Translations under genes and position numbers: made by a program
NCBI RefSeq assembly: GCF_001653135.1
Contig: NZ_BDDS01000001.1
Location: forward strand, 372,001-436,000
Direction: 5' to 3'
From: Pseudoalteromonas neustonica
GTDB lineage: Bacteria; Pseudomonadota; Gammaproteobacteria; Enterobacterales; Alteromonadaceae
Length of the DNA: 64,000 nucleotides
The notes under the pieces: generated by a model
What the model saw: only the letters and a program-made list of their open reading frames with translations
The model's database searches: none
What the model was told of the DNA's origin: nothing
In this document: piece after piece, positions 52,361-61,985 of the stretch
How the letters are laid out: the number at the start of each line of letters is the position of its first letter
Numbering within the stretch: the stretch's first letter is position 1

Positions 52361-54961
52361 ATGCAGCACATGACTACCGCACAGATCAGGCAACAGTTTT
52401 TAGACTTTTTTGCCAGTAAACAACATCAAATTGTTCCATCAAGCTCGCTTATTCCGGGTAACGATGCGACATTATTATTTAATAATGCCGGCATGGTACA
52501 ATTTAAAGACGTATTTTTAGGCGCAGAAAGTCGCCCTTATAACCGCGCAACAAGCTCACAACGTTGTGTGCGTGCCGGTGGTAAGCATAACGATTTAGAA
52601 AATGTAGGCTACACAGCCCGTCACCATACATTCTTTGAAATGTTAGGTAACTTTAGTTTTGGTGATTACTTTAAGCAAGACGCGATTAAGTTTGCTTGGG
52701 AATTTTTAACCGACGTAGTAAAACTACCTAAAGAAAAACTGCTTGTTACTATTTATCATGACGATGAAGAAGCATTTGGTTATTGGGCTAACGAAATTGG
52801 TTTGCCTGAAGAGCGTATTATTCGTATTGCTACCTCAGATAACTTTTGGTCAATGGGTGACACTGGTCCATGTGGCCCATGTTCTGAAATTTTTTATGAT
52901 CATGGCGAACATATTTGGGGCGGCCCTCCAGGCTCGCCTGAAGAGGATGGCGACCGTTTCATTGAAATTTGGAACTTGGTATTCATGCAGTATAACCGTC
53001 AAAGCGACGGTGCGATGGAGCCGCTTCCTAAGCAGTCTGTTGATACGGGCATGGGTCTTGAGCGTATTGCCGCTATTTTACAAGGCGTACATTCAAATTA
53101 CGAAATAGATTTATTCCAAGGCTTGATTAAAGCAGCTGCAGAAGTGACCAATGCACAAGATATGGATGATAAATCACTGCGCGTAGTCGCGGATCATATT
53201 CGTTCATGTGCATTTTTGATCTCAGATGGTGTAATGCCATCAAATGAAGGTCGTGGTTATGTACTGCGCCGCATTATTCGCCGCGCGGTTCGCCACGGCA
53301 ACAAACTAGGCGCACAAGGTTCTTTCTTTTATAAATTAGTAGCGGCGTTAATCGAGCAAATGGGTCAAGCGTACCCTGAGCTTGCAAAACAACAAGAAAT
53401 TATTGAAAAAGTACTGCGTATCGAAGAAGAGCAGTTTGGTAAAACACTTGAGCGTGGTTTAGCTATTTTAGAAGATAGCTTAACGAGTTTAACCGGTGAT
53501 GTGATCCCTGGTGAATTAGTCTTTAAACTTTATGATACATACGGTTTCCCTGCTGATTTAACCGCTGACGTTGCCCGTGAGCGCTTTATGAGTATTGATG
53601 AGCAAGGCTTCCAAGAGTGCATGGCTGTGCAGCGTAAGACTGCCCAGCAAGCGGGTAAATTTGGTGCAGATTACAACCAACAATTAAAATCAGATAAACA
53701 CACAGACTTTAAAGGCTACACTGCAACACATTATAGCGGTACTGTAATCGAAATGTTCGCACAAGGTGAAACGGTATCAGTACTTGAGGATGGCCAACAA
53801 GGTATTGTAGTGCTGGACCGTACACCATTCTACGCTGAATCAGGTGGCCAAGTTGGCGACACAGGCACGCTAACAGTTGCCGGTGGTGAATTTACTGTTA
53901 CTAATACAACCAAGCTTGGTAATGCTTTTGCACATCACGGAACAGTGATGGGTCGTATTGGTGTGAACGACAAAGTAGATGCAAACATTAATGATGCGCG
54001 TCGCGATCGCGTTAAAAAGAACCATACTGCTACGCATATTCTACACGAAGCACTGCGTCAGTTATTAGGCGACCACGTATCGCAAAAAGGCTCATTAGTA
54101 GACCCTGAACGTTTACGTTTTGATTTCTCGCATTTTGAAGCGGTTACTAAAGCTGAGCTACGTGAAATTGAGCGTGTAGTAAACGACGAAATTCGTCGTA
54201 ACTTTGCCCTTAACACTGAGTTGATGGCAATCGATGAGGCCAAAGAAAAAGGCGCAATGGCGTTATTTGGTGAAAAATACGATGACGAAGTTCGCGTAGT
54301 CACCATTGGCGATTACTCGATTGAGCTGTGTGGTGGTACTCACGTAAATCGTGCCGGTGATATCGGTTTATTCAAAATCGTATCTGAAAGTGGTATTGCT
54401 GCTGGTGTACGTCGTATTGAAGCGGTAACAGGCGCTGATGCCATAGCTTACGTGAGCACGCAAGAGCAGCATTTAAACGATGTAGCGGCACTGGTAAAAG
54501 GCGATAGCGCCTCAGTGCTTGAAAAAGTAACCGCTTTGCTTGAAAAATCAAAAGGCCTTGAGAAACAAATTGCACAGTTAAGCGATAAGTTAGCAAGCGC
54601 AGCGGGTGCATCTTTACTTGATTCAATCGTTGAAATTAATGGCATTAAGCTACTTGTGGCAAACGTTGAAGGCACTGAATCAAAAGCGTTACGCGGCATG
54701 GTTGATGATCTTAAAAATAAGATTGGCTCAGGTGTTATTGCTTTAGGCGTTGCTGATGGCGACAAAGTAAGCCTGATTGCTGGTGTTACGAAAGACTTAA
54801 TCGGTAAAGTTAAAGCGGGTGAGCTTGTGAACCACATGGCGTCTCAAGTTGGCGGTAAGGGCGGCGGTCGCCCTGATATGGCACAAGCCGGTGGTTCGCA
54901 GCCACAACATTTAAGCGCAGCACTTGATAGTGTTACAGCTTGGTTAACTGAGCGTACTTAA
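52361..54961 (+). CDS. alaS: Alanine-tRNA ligase
   Basis: 866 residues, normal length. The class II synthetase core has the start [20 protein letters not shown] and the motif [17 protein letters not shown]. The editing domain has zinc-type [13 protein letters not shown] and [10 protein letters not shown], and the C-terminal C-Ala domain ends in [16 protein letters not shown]. It charges tRNA-Ala and clears mischarged serine and glycine. ATG 52361 is retained because related proteins also start a few residues before the conserved helix; ATG 52370 is possible. It is followed after 6 bases by lysC. Confidence 0.97.
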   Translation: MQHMTTAQIRQQFLDFFASKQHQIVPSSSLIPGNDATLLFNNAGMVQFKDVFLGAESRPYNRATSSQRCVRAGGKHNDLENVGYTARHHTFFEMLGNFSFGDYFKQDAIKFAWEFLTDVVKLPKEKLLVTIYHDDEEAFGYWANEIGLPEERIIRIATSDNFWSMGDTGPCGPCSEIFYDHGEHIWGGPPGSPEEDGDRFIEIWNLVFMQYNRQSDGAMEPLPKQSVDTGMGLERIAAILQGVHSNYEIDLFQGLIKAAAEVTNAQDMDDKSLRVVADHIRSCAFLISDGVMPSNEGRGYVLRRIIRRAVRHGNKLGAQGSFFYKLVAALIEQMGQAYPELAKQQEIIEKVLRIEEEQFGKTLERGLAILEDSLTSLTGDVIPGELVFKLYDTYGFPADLTADVARERFMSIDEQGFQECMAVQRKTAQQAGKFGADYNQQLKSDKHTDFKGYTATHYSGTVIEMFAQGETVSVLEDGQQGIVVLDRTPFYAESGGQVGDTGTLTVAGGEFTVTNTTKLGNAFAHHGTVMGRIGVNDKVDANINDARRDRVKKNHTATHILHEALRQLLGDHVSQKGSLVDPERLRFDFSHFEAVTKAELREIERVVNDEIRRNFALNTELMAIDEAKEKGAMALFGEKYDDEVRVVTIGDYSIELCGGTHVNRAGDIGLFKIVSESGIAAGVRRIEAVTGADAIAYVSTQEQHLNDVAALVKGDSASVLEKVTALLEKSKGLEKQIAQLSDKLASAAGASLLDSIVEINGIKLLVANVEGTESKALRGMVDDLKNKIGSGVIALGVADGDKVSLIAGVTKDLIGKVKAGELVNHMASQVGGKGGGRPDMAQAGGSQPQHLSAALDSVTAWLTERT

Positions 54962-54967
54962 GCTTAA

Positions 54968-56191
54968 GTGGCGCTTATTGTTCAAAAGTTCGGTGGCACT
55001 TCGGTAGGCTCTATTGAGCGTATAGAAGCTGTTGCCGACCTTGTTGTGAAAACTAAGCAACAAGGACATCAAGTGGTGGTGGTGCTCTCTGCAATGTCTG
55101 GAGAGACTAACCGCCTCATCAATCTTGCCAAACAAATCGATGCTCGTCCGAGCAGCCGTGAACTCGATGTACTTCTAACAACGGGTGAACAAGTTTCTGT
55201 AGCACTACTTGCTATGGCTATTATAAAGCGTGGCCATTCTGCGGTGAGCTTATTAGCAGATCAAGTGAATATTCGTACTGATAATATGTTTGGTAAAGCG
55301 CGTATTGAAGACGTAGCAGCAACAAGGCTAAAACATGAACTTGAGCATAATCGCATTGCAATTATAGCTGGATTTCAGGGGCGTGATGTTGAAGGTAATA
55401 TTACAACGCTTGGTCGTGGCGGTACAGATACCTCTGCAGTTGAGATTGCAGGTGCAATAGGTGCCGATGAATGTCAAATCTACACAGATGTTGACGGAGT
55501 CTATACAACCGATCCTCGTATTGAGCCTAAAGCGCGGCGTATGAGTCATGTCACTTTTGAAGAAATGTTAGAAATGGCTAGCCTCGGTGCAAAGGTATTG
55601 CATATTCGCTGTGTAGAAGCCGCTGGTAAATATAATTTACCGATAAGGGTGTTGTCGAGTTTTAACCCAGATCAAGGCACACTAATTAGCTTTGAGGAAA
55701 CCGATATGAAAAGTAATGTGGTCTCTGGTATTGCTTTTAATCGTGACGAAAGTCTTATTAACGTTAATGGTGTGCCTAGTGGCACTGAGTATTTAGCGTC
55801 AATATTGAAACTTTTTTCAGAAAATGGCATCGAAATAGATATGATTAATCAAGTTAATCATAACTTTGAAAAAATAGACTATGCTTTTACAGTACACACT
55901 AATGATTTTGATCAATCGCTTGAAGTATTACGTAATAATCCCCACTGTATTAACAGTGATGATGTTTCAGGTTGTAGCTCAGTAGCTAAAGTATCAGCCG
56001 TTGGTGTAGGTATGAAATCACACTCAGGTGTGGCAAGTTTATTTTTTGATGCATTAGCAAAAGAGAATATTCAAGTGTTATTAGTATCAACATCTGAGAT
56101 TAAAATCTCAGTTTTAATAGATGAAAAATACTTAGAATTGGCAGTACGTGCATTACATAAGGTTTTTTTAACGGAAAATGAATCGATTTAG
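54968..56191 (+). CDS. lysC: Aspartate kinase, monofunctional
   Basis: 407 residues from GTG at 54968. The kinase domain has KFGGTSVGS near residue 7, TTLGRGGTDTSAVEIAGAI and YTDVDGVYTTDPRI. Two C-terminal ACT domains (about 265-405; GVASLFFDALAKENIQVLLV) are expected to bind lysine and/or threonine for feedback control. It makes aspartyl phosphate, the entry to lysine, threonine and methionine synthesis. There is no homoserine dehydrogenase domain. Placement between alaS and csrA is a conserved order in Alteromonadales and relatives. Confidence 0.95.
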   Translation: MALIVQKFGGTSVGSIERIEAVADLVVKTKQQGHQVVVVLSAMSGETNRLINLAKQIDARPSSRELDVLLTTGEQVSVALLAMAIIKRGHSAVSLLADQVNIRTDNMFGKARIEDVAATRLKHELEHNRIAIIAGFQGRDVEGNITTLGRGGTDTSAVEIAGAIGADECQIYTDVDGVYTTDPRIEPKARRMSHVTFEEMLEMASLGAKVLHIRCVEAAGKYNLPIRVLSSFNPDQGTLISFEETDMKSNVVSGIAFNRDESLINVNGVPSGTEYLASILKLFSENGIEIDMINQVNHNFEKIDYAFTVHTNDFDQSLEVLRNNPHCINSDDVSGCSSVAKVSAVGVGMKSHSGVASLFFDALAKENIQVLLVSTSEIKISVLIDEKYLELAVRALHKVFLTENESI

Positions 56192-56237
56192 AGTTTTTAC
56201 TTACTTTTAAGGCTTATTTTCTTTAAGATACGAACGC

Positions 56238-56267
56238 GGAATCTTTTAATTTATTGGAATAATGGGA
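56238..56267 (+). promoter_or_regulatory. GGA motifs in the csrA leader (possible autoregulation)
   Basis: GGA triplets occur at 56238-56240, 56256-56258 and 56265-56267; the last is part of the ribosome-binding site (ATGGGAGCA) before the ATG at 56276. CsrA binds RNA at GGA sites, usually ANGGA in a loop, and several overlap its own ribosome-binding site in E. coli. The arrangement is compatible with self-repression. Confidence 0.45.
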
Positions 56268-56275
56268 GCAAGAGA

Positions 56276-56467
56276 ATGCTAATACTAACTCGTCGAGTAG
56301 GTGAAACCCTAATGATTGGTGACGAAGTAACAGTCACTGTACTAGGTGTTAAAGGAAATCAAGTACGTATTGGTGTTAATGCACCTAAAGACGTATCGGT
56401 ACACCGTGAAGAAATTTACATGCGTATCCAAGCTGAAAAGTCTAACCCGAATCCGGGCAACGATTAA
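56276..56467 (+). CDS. csrA: CsrA, global post-transcriptional regulator
   Basis: 63 residues. The sequence [20 protein letters not shown], then [20 protein letters not shown] and [11 protein letters not shown], is the conserved CsrA core with RNA-contact residues near Leu4/Arg6 and Arg44 of the VHREEI segment. It dimerises and binds GGA sites in mRNA leaders, controlling carbon storage, motility and biofilm. The gene follows lysC and ends in a strong terminator. The BarA sensor, which in other gammaproteobacteria controls the CsrB-type RNAs that sequester CsrA, is encoded 5.5 kb away. Confidence 0.98.
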   Translation: MLILTRRVGETLMIGDEVTVTVLGVKGNQVRIGVNAPKDVSVHREEIYMRIQAEKSNPNPGND

Positions 56468-56490
56468 TTAGCCAATTGAATTGATATGAA

Positions 56491-56520
56491 AGAGCCGCTT
56501 ATTAAGTGGCTCTTTTTTTT
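56491..56520. terminator. csrA terminator overlapping the end of the convergent gene
   Basis: AGAGCCGCTT and AAGTGGCTCT form a 10-bp stem (one G-T mismatch) around a short loop, followed by eight more T. The stop codon of the minus-strand YcxB-like gene (56502-56504) lies in the loop, so the right arm and T run also encode that protein's last residues. Confidence 0.9.
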
Positions 56521-56966
56521 ATGTATTGAATAACGTCATCAGTGAGTACGCTGTTTGAAATATATTGCATACCTTTACTACTTTTTAAAACAATGCCTTG
56601 ATTAGTAAAGATCACTTCATCAATGTTTTGCCATTCAAGTTGATAGCTTTTATACGGATTAACGCTTTTAAACCCTTCTTTATCAATCGTTAGGGTCGCT
56701 TCTGAACCTGATGCACGACTGAGCATTTGACGCGTTACCCACCAAGGTCTACGGTAGTAAAAAGCAACACACTCCAATACAGCAGCCATGATCATAAAGT
56801 TGCCTAAATAGTGCTTATCCATTACATATATTGCAATCAGCCCAAGGCTTACCAGCAATGCTAAAAAAGCATATTTAGGTTTTGCTTGTCCACTATAGGG
56901 CAATGATTCATCAAAACATTCATAAAAATAAGGTTTATCAAGGGTGTAGCTTGTAGTGAATAACAT
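56502..56966 (-). CDS. YcxB-like membrane protein
   Basis: 154 residues with two membrane helices (about 32-51 and 55-70) and a C-terminal soluble domain with a PH-like strand pattern (ATLTIDKEGFKSVNPYKSYQ; LEWQNIDEVIFTNQGIVLKS), as in the YcxB family. The C-terminus YIKKRAT is encoded inside the csrA terminator hairpin. The function is unknown. It is a single gene, convergent with csrA and divergent from the phosphoesterase at 57074. Confidence 0.75.
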   Translation of the reverse strand: MLFTTSYTLDKPYFYECFDESLPYSGQAKPKYAFLALLVSLGLIAIYVMDKHYLGNFMIMAAVLECVAFYYRRPWWVTRQMLSRASGSEATLTIDKEGFKSVNPYKSYQLEWQNIDEVIFTNQGIVLKSSKGMQYISNSVLTDDVIQYIKKRAT

Positions 56967-57073
56967 AGTTTTACTATTGATTCTAACAGTTGCGCTATTT
57001 TAGCAAGCTTAATTAAAAAAAGCCGTTTCTTTTGGCTTTCATTATGAGATGTTAAACAAAATAATGACGCTTT

Positions 57074-58063
57074 ATGATGGGTAATATGTTTGGTTTAATG
57101 AGTTCGATCATTGTGTTGGTAAGTGCAAGCTCACTCAGTGCTAGCCCAATAGAAGCAAAACCGGTGACAGATTTTTTGGTTATGGCAGACATGCCTTATA
57201 CAATTATTGATCATAAAAACTTAGCCCCCACAGGTCTTTTAGGCAAAAAAATAGCGCAAACTCCTCATGGTTTTTTAATGCACTTAGGTGATATGAAAGC
57301 GGGCGCAGAGCCATGCACTGATAAGTTACTTACAACACATAAGCAACTGCTTAGCACTTTAACAGAGCAGCCATTTGTATTTACACCAGGGGATAATGAT
57401 TGGACCGACTGCGACCGTGAAAACTTAACCCCTCGTTATGATGAGCTAGAGCGTTTGGCTTTTATAAAAGAATTGATGTTTGATAAGGCTTACCTTGAAA
57501 AATTGACTACACTGACGGGCTTTAAACGCCAAACGAGTATGACAGAAAATGCGCGTTGGCAGTTCGCTGACGTTGAATTTATGACGCTGCATATAGCGGG
57601 GACTCATAATGGTCGTCGGCAAGTATTAAAAAGTGATAAGCAAATGGCTTATCACCACGCAGACTTAAGAGATAGCAATAACCTAAGCTGGTTAGCGCAA
57701 GCAGACCCAAAAGCCAAAGCCTATGTTATAGCTTTTCAGGCAGATATTTATACTCATAAAACGGAGCAAGCTGCATGCAGTGAGTTGGTTACTGCCAATT
57801 GTGATGGCTTTAAAATCTATCGTGATGCACTAGCGCAGTTCGCCCAATCGGTGGAAAAACCTGTACTTGTCATTCATGGCGACACCGGTGAGTTTTGCCA
57901 ACAAAAGTTAGCTGCTAATTTAACTCGTTTAAATGCACCCGGCGACTATATGTTTAGCGATATTGCCCAAGTTAGCATTACTGAAAGTAAAGATAGCAAC
58001 GGGATAAACTGGCAAATTACGAGCCTTAAAACCAACAAACCATTAGTAAGAATCTGTAACTGA
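57074..58063 (+). CDS. Secreted metallophosphoesterase-like protein
   Basis: 329 residues with a signal peptide (about 1-27; ASSLSASPIEA). Metal-binding-type blocks are present in order: DFLVMADMPY, LMHLGDMKAG, FVFTPGDNDWTDCDREN (the GDNDW form of the GNHD/E motif) and, towards the end, VLVIHGDTGEF. This suits calcineurin-like phosphoesterases, though the first D-x-H site reads DMPY, so metal binding there may be changed. Location is periplasmic or extracellular. It stands alone; the substrate is unknown. Confidence 0.85.
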   Translation: MMGNMFGLMSSIIVLVSASSLSASPIEAKPVTDFLVMADMPYTIIDHKNLAPTGLLGKKIAQTPHGFLMHLGDMKAGAEPCTDKLLTTHKQLLSTLTEQPFVFTPGDNDWTDCDRENLTPRYDELERLAFIKELMFDKAYLEKLTTLTGFKRQTSMTENARWQFADVEFMTLHIAGTHNGRRQVLKSDKQMAYHHADLRDSNNLSWLAQADPKAKAYVIAFQADIYTHKTEQAACSELVTANCDGFKIYRDALAQFAQSVEKPVLVIHGDTGEFCQQKLAANLTRLNAPGDYMFSDIAQVSITESKDSNGINWQITSLKTNKPLVRICN

Positions 58064-58079
58064 GCAATCTATGTTTAAG

Positions 58080-59249
58080 TTAATAATTGAATGTTAAGCG
58101 CACAGTAAACATATCTGCTTGCTGGGTAACATTATAGTGCCAGTTTAGTTGTTTACAGGCTTGGTTGATGATCATAAAGCCAAGTCCATTGCCTTTTTGG
58201 GTAATGTCTTTATTCGTAGTATTAGTAAATGTAATGCCAGTTTCACAAAGAGTTACCTGTAAATCGCCATTTGCATAATGTTGATAATTTCTACTGATTT
58301 GTTCTAACATTAAATTCAGTAATGGCTTGTAAGTTTTGATTTTTAAAGTTTTTATACTCATTTTAAGAACAATGCACACACCTTTGTTCGCTAAATTAGT
58401 TTGCCAATTTTTAAGGTAGGTAGTTAAGTTTACCTCGTGTAAGTGGCATTCTTCTAATTGCCATAATGCTAAAATAGCATCACTACTTGTGGTGAGGTTT
58501 TTGTGTGCATGAGACAGTTGATCTATTATAGGTAGAGCCGCAAGTGGTAAATCATCTTGCTGGGCGAATAAAGACAAACAATGGTTTATTTGGCTCAATG
58601 GTGTTCGCACTTCATGGCTTAAAAAAGCGGACAGTAAACGCTCTTTTTGTTGTGCATCTTGCTCTTTCGCTCTAATTGACCTCAACTGAATTGCAACAGT
58701 ATCAAATTCATCAAAATAAAAAGTACGAATTTTCTTATCATGGACAGTGGCATGTAGCTTTAAAGTTTCAGTGATGATTTTTTTCGCACTATTTATGTTG
58801 ATAACAATAATAACGACAGTGAGTATCCCAGCTATAAGCGCTAACCAAGGGAGTAAAGAGAGGGACTCTGCTTGGGCAAAATAATGAACTACAAATATTG
58901 GAGTGGTGTTTGTGCTGTATGGCAAAATATAAACATCATCACGATTGTGTTGTAATAGCGATACCTCGTTAAGCTCTAGTTGCTGTTGCTGCCATAAGTC
59001 AATGATCCAAGCTGGTAAGTCGTTTATGTTTTTAGTAACAATTTTAAAATCATCAATGTAAGGCTGCGCCAAATGGTTTTCAGCTAATTGCTCCGCATCA
59101 TAAAACAGGTAATGTGCGGCGGTATCATCTAATGCATAGTGATAGCTATTTAATACGATAGCTATCCAAATCACTATAATCGTGAGTAGTGTAATGGCTG
59201 TACGTAATACTAAAAATTGGCTGATTGAATGTTGTTTTACTTTAGTCAT
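58080..59249 (-). CDS. Sensor histidine kinase of an OmpR-type two-component system
   Basis: 389 residues. Two membrane helices (about 18-35 and 131-151) enclose a periplasmic sensor of about 95 residues. The dimerisation domain has His212 in FLSHEVRTPLSQ, and the ATPase domain has a glycine-rich GNGLGFMIINQA segment but a weak N-box (LEQISRNYQHYANG). No convincing HAMP signature is seen. It overlaps the response regulator gene by 8 bases and is its partner. The signal is unknown. Confidence 0.93.
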   Translation of the reverse strand: MTKVKQHSISQFLVLRTAITLLTIIVIWIAIVLNSYHYALDDTAAHYLFYDAEQLAENHLAQPYIDDFKIVTKNINDLPAWIIDLWQQQQLELNEVSLLQHNRDDVYILPYSTNTTPIFVVHYFAQAESLSLLPWLALIAGILTVVIIVININSAKKIITETLKLHATVHDKKIRTFYFDEFDTVAIQLRSIRAKEQDAQQKERLLSAFLSHEVRTPLSQINHCLSLFAQQDDLPLAALPIIDQLSHAHKNLTTSSDAILALWQLEECHLHEVNLTTYLKNWQTNLANKGVCIVLKMSIKTLKIKTYKPLLNLMLEQISRNYQHYANGDLQVTLCETGITFTNTTNKDITQKGNGLGFMIINQACKQLNWHYNVTQQADMFTVRLTFNY

Positions 59250-59910
59250 TTGCCAACCTAAGCGCTACGCCTTGTTTTTTTAACGTATGCAGTAGCTCCA
59301 CCTCGTCATCTTTAGTGAGGTTCGTTCTTAGTCGCGTAAGTAGTGACTTATACATGTTGTTATTTACATCTTGATCTGGCCAAACTGTATTTATTATCAT
59401 CTCTTTACTCACTGGAGCAGGGCTATGCCTTAGTAATAAAGCGACTAAAGTCCATTGTTGAGGTGATAAAATAATAGTGCGCTGCGCTCGTTTTATAATT
59501 TTAGCTTCTAGATCGATACTCAGGGTATCAAGATTAAAGTGTGTGGCTTCACAGCTATGTTTTTTTGCAAGTAATTTTATTCTTATAACTAATTCTTCAA
59601 GTGCAAATGGCTTGGTTAAATAATCAAGTGCCCCTGCTGCAAATGCGGCGAGTTTATCTTCAAGCGCACTGCGTGCAGTGAGGAATAAAATAGGCGCGGT
59701 GTTAGTATCACGCCATTGTTGTGCTAATGATAAACCAGTGCCATCGGGTAAGTTGATATCAAGGATAATGGCATCATAATGTTGCCCAACACAGATCCCT
59801 TTTGCTTGCGCTAAAGAGCGGGCATAGTCCACCTCAATACCTTCATTTTCTAAAAAGGTAATAGCTTGTTGTGCAAGAATTGCGTCGTCCTCAACTAATA
59901 ATATAATCAT
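59242..59910 (-). CDS. OmpR/PhoB-family response regulator
   Basis: 222 residues. The receiver domain has LVEDDA, the phosphorylated Asp51 in AIILDINLPDG, a threonine in LFLTAR and the lysine in YLTKPF. The C-terminal winged helix has ILSPQQWTLVALLLRHSPAP and a recognition helix in VNNNMYKSLLTRLRTNL. It heads the two-gene operon with the sensor kinase. Repeat copy 4 begins 9 bases upstream of its start, so its promoter lies within or beyond the repeat. Confidence 0.95.
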   Translation of the reverse strand: MIILLVEDDAILAQQAITFLENEGIEVDYARSLAQAKGICVGQHYDAIILDINLPDGTGLSLAQQWRDTNTAPILFLTARSALEDKLAAFAAGALDYLTKPFALEELVIRIKLLAKKHSCEATHFNLDTLSIDLEAKIIKRAQRTIILSPQQWTLVALLLRHSPAPVSKEMIINTVWPDQDVNNNMYKSLLTRLRTNLTKDDEVELLHTLKKQGVALRLAND

Positions 59911-59919
59911 GGTGTTCTA

Positions 59920-60122
59920 GGGCCTGCTTATTTTTAGAGAGTAAATTTACAGTAATGAGTTTATTTTCAGTCATGTAGAGCCTGTGGTGTGTGGTTACTC
60001 CCCATAAATAGGCGATAACGTAGCATAAATGCTAAACATGCGCTGCCCTTTGTACTCTGACGCGGGGTGATAAAACAGCCCCTTTATTGAACGTATTTTA
60101 ATCATAAAAAGTCAACTGCTTC
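59920..60122. repeat. MITE-like repeat, copy 4 (diverged)
   Basis: About 200 bp flanked by TA on both sides. The core from GTGTGTGGTT through CCCCATAAATAGGCGATAAC to AAACATGCGCTGCCC (about 59989-60048) is nearly the same as in copy 1. The ends have drifted: the left starts GGGCCTGCTT and the right reads AAAAAGTCAACTGCTTC. It separates the response regulator from the amidohydrolase gene, and the regulator's ATG lies only 9 bases from its end. Confidence 0.75.
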
Positions 60123-60185
60123 TATACTGTTACCTTTAAGTTACCATTACTTTGTTAGTGTAGCGCTAAATATTTGGAGACAACA

Positions 60186-61907
60186 ATGGGTACTATTAAA
60201 ATGAATTTAGCAACGAGTGTTTTTGCTCTCAGTTGTATGCTGTCTGGCTGCGGTGATACGCCACCACAAGCATCTGAAAAACAAACCGATAACAATAATT
60301 CTAACGCGCATGTGGCGACTAAAGTTCTTTATAATGCGGATGTGTATACGGTTAACGGTCAACAACCGTGGGCACAGGCAGTCGCTTTGCAGGATAACAA
60401 AATAGTATTTGTTGGCTCTAACGATGACGTTCAAGATTTTATTGGGGCAACTACAAGCGTACTTAATTTAGAAGGTAAAATGGTACTGCCAGGGTTTCAC
60501 GATGTGCATATGCATCCTTTAGAGTCAGCATCGACTGCAACTCAGTTTAGTATCCCAAGTGACGCTACAACTAATGACTATATTGATGCTATTTATAGTG
60601 CCTCGGTACAAAATCCAGATGCGACATGGCTAATAGGTTATGGGCATGAAATAGCGACTTTACTCGCTATGCGTGACTCGCCACTTTCTGTAATAAATGA
60701 AGCCGTTAAAGATAGACCTGTGATCATCATGGAACAAACATCGCACTCTATGTGGGTCAATAGTAAAGCACTTGAACTGGCAGGAATTACGAGCCAAAGT
60801 AAAGATCCAATTGGTGGGGTGATTGGTCGCGATGAAGAAGGCTACCTTGACGGTATTTTATATGATAACGCAGGTAATCAGGTGATGGAGCTTGCTATGC
60901 AGTCTTTACCAGATGCACAGCAACAAGATTACTTAGGGTTAATTGAATACACTATGCCCGAACTGAACAAGGCAGGCATAACGTCAATCAGCGATGCGCG
61001 TACGTATTGGCAGCGCGGGCACATAGAAACGTGGCAACGGGTTGCTGACGAAGATAAATTAAGTTTACGAGTTAATTTAGGGTTGTGGGCATATCCGCAA
61101 ATGAATGACGAAAAACAAATTGCTAAGCTAAAAAGCTTGTACCAGTCAGACCAAAATAGCTTGTTAAAAGTAAACCAAGTAAAGTTTTATATGGATGGTA
61201 TTTTAGTTAATACGACCGCCGCAATGCATGAACCTTATGCCATTAATTGGCTCGATTTATATGGTAATAAAGGGCTTAATTACTTTTCTCAAGCGCGTAT
61301 TGAAAAGTATCTGACAGCACTGGAAAACCAAGGGTTTGATTTTAATATCCATGCCATTGGTGATAGAGGGATCAGCGAAGCGCTCAATGCGATAGGTAAT
61401 GCGTCTATGGGTAAATCTCGTCACCGAATTACCCATTTAGAAGTCATAGATCCTGATGACTATAAACGCTTTGCACAGCTTAATGTAATTGCTGATGCGC
61501 AAGTTGCGGGAGAGTTTACTAACCCGGCGCATTGGCCTGAAGTCGCTGAGTTTATTGGCACCGAGCGAGCGCAAGATTTAGTACCAATAAAAAGCCTGGT
61601 AACGGCAGGAGCAAGGCTAACACTTAGTAGTGATTGGAATGTCAGTACGTTTGATCCTTTAGTAGGGTTAATGCATGCAGTTACCCGCGCACCACAGGCA
61701 ATTACTTTAGAGCAAGCCATTGCAGCGTACACTATTAATAGTGCGTATGCGATGCGACAAGATGATTTAGTAGGCAGTATTGAAGTGGGTAAACACGCTG
61801 ATCTCGTCGTACTTGATAAAAACCTATTCAACATTAAACCAGACGAAATTACATCGGTGAAGGTGATGATGACATTGCTAGACGGCGAGCAAGTCTATAA
61901 ACGTTAA
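60186..61907 (+). CDS. Amidohydrolase lipoprotein (YtcJ/amidohydrolase 3 type)
   Basis: 573 residues from ATG at 60186 (GGAGA 7 bases upstream; a TTG four codons earlier overlaps that site). A lipobox LSGC predicts a lipid anchor. The amidohydrolase barrel shows GFHDVHMHPLES (metal-binding HxH) near residue 110, FNIHAIGDRG near 395, THLEVIDP and the late aspartate in TLSSDWNVSTFDP. The end AIAAYTINSAYAMRQDDLVG followed by GSIEVGKHADLVVLD is the conserved C-terminal beta-sandwich. It hydrolyses an unknown amide or imide, probably at the periplasmic face. Confidence 0.92.
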   Translation: MGTIKMNLATSVFALSCMLSGCGDTPPQASEKQTDNNNSNAHVATKVLYNADVYTVNGQQPWAQAVALQDNKIVFVGSNDDVQDFIGATTSVLNLEGKMVLPGFHDVHMHPLESASTATQFSIPSDATTNDYIDAIYSASVQNPDATWLIGYGHEIATLLAMRDSPLSVINEAVKDRPVIIMEQTSHSMWVNSKALELAGITSQSKDPIGGVIGRDEEGYLDGILYDNAGNQVMELAMQSLPDAQQQDYLGLIEYTMPELNKAGITSISDARTYWQRGHIETWQRVADEDKLSLRVNLGLWAYPQMNDEKQIAKLKSLYQSDQNSLLKVNQVKFYMDGILVNTTAAMHEPYAINWLDLYGNKGLNYFSQARIEKYLTALENQGFDFNIHAIGDRGISEALNAIGNASMGKSRHRITHLEVIDPDDYKRFAQLNVIADAQVAGEFTNPAHWPEVAEFIGTERAQDLVPIKSLVTAGARLTLSSDWNVSTFDPLVGLMHAVTRAPQAITLEQAIAAYTINSAYAMRQDDLVGSIEVGKHADLVVLDKNLFNIKPDEITSVKVMMTLLDGEQVYKR

Positions 61908-61933
61908 TAATTTAATCATTGAAAGTAGCCGTT

Positions 61934-61974
61934 TTAAATTCGAGTGAATAGCAGTGGCATTCACTCGAGTTTAA
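61934..61974. terminator. Bidirectional terminator hairpin
   Basis: TCGAGTGAAT (61940-61949) and ATTCACTCGA (61959-61968) form a perfect 10-bp stem, extended by TTTTAAA and TTTAAA sequences on the outside. It lies between the convergent amidohydrolase (stop 61907) and barA (stop 61986) genes. Confidence 0.8.
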
Positions 61975-61985
61975 AGTTATTACAG

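Noticed and set aside
56468-56490. Expected tRNA genes after csrA
   Set aside because: In many gammaproteobacteria tRNA-Ser or tRNA-Arg genes follow csrA, but no cloverleaf or T-loop sequence was seen here or elsewhere in the window.
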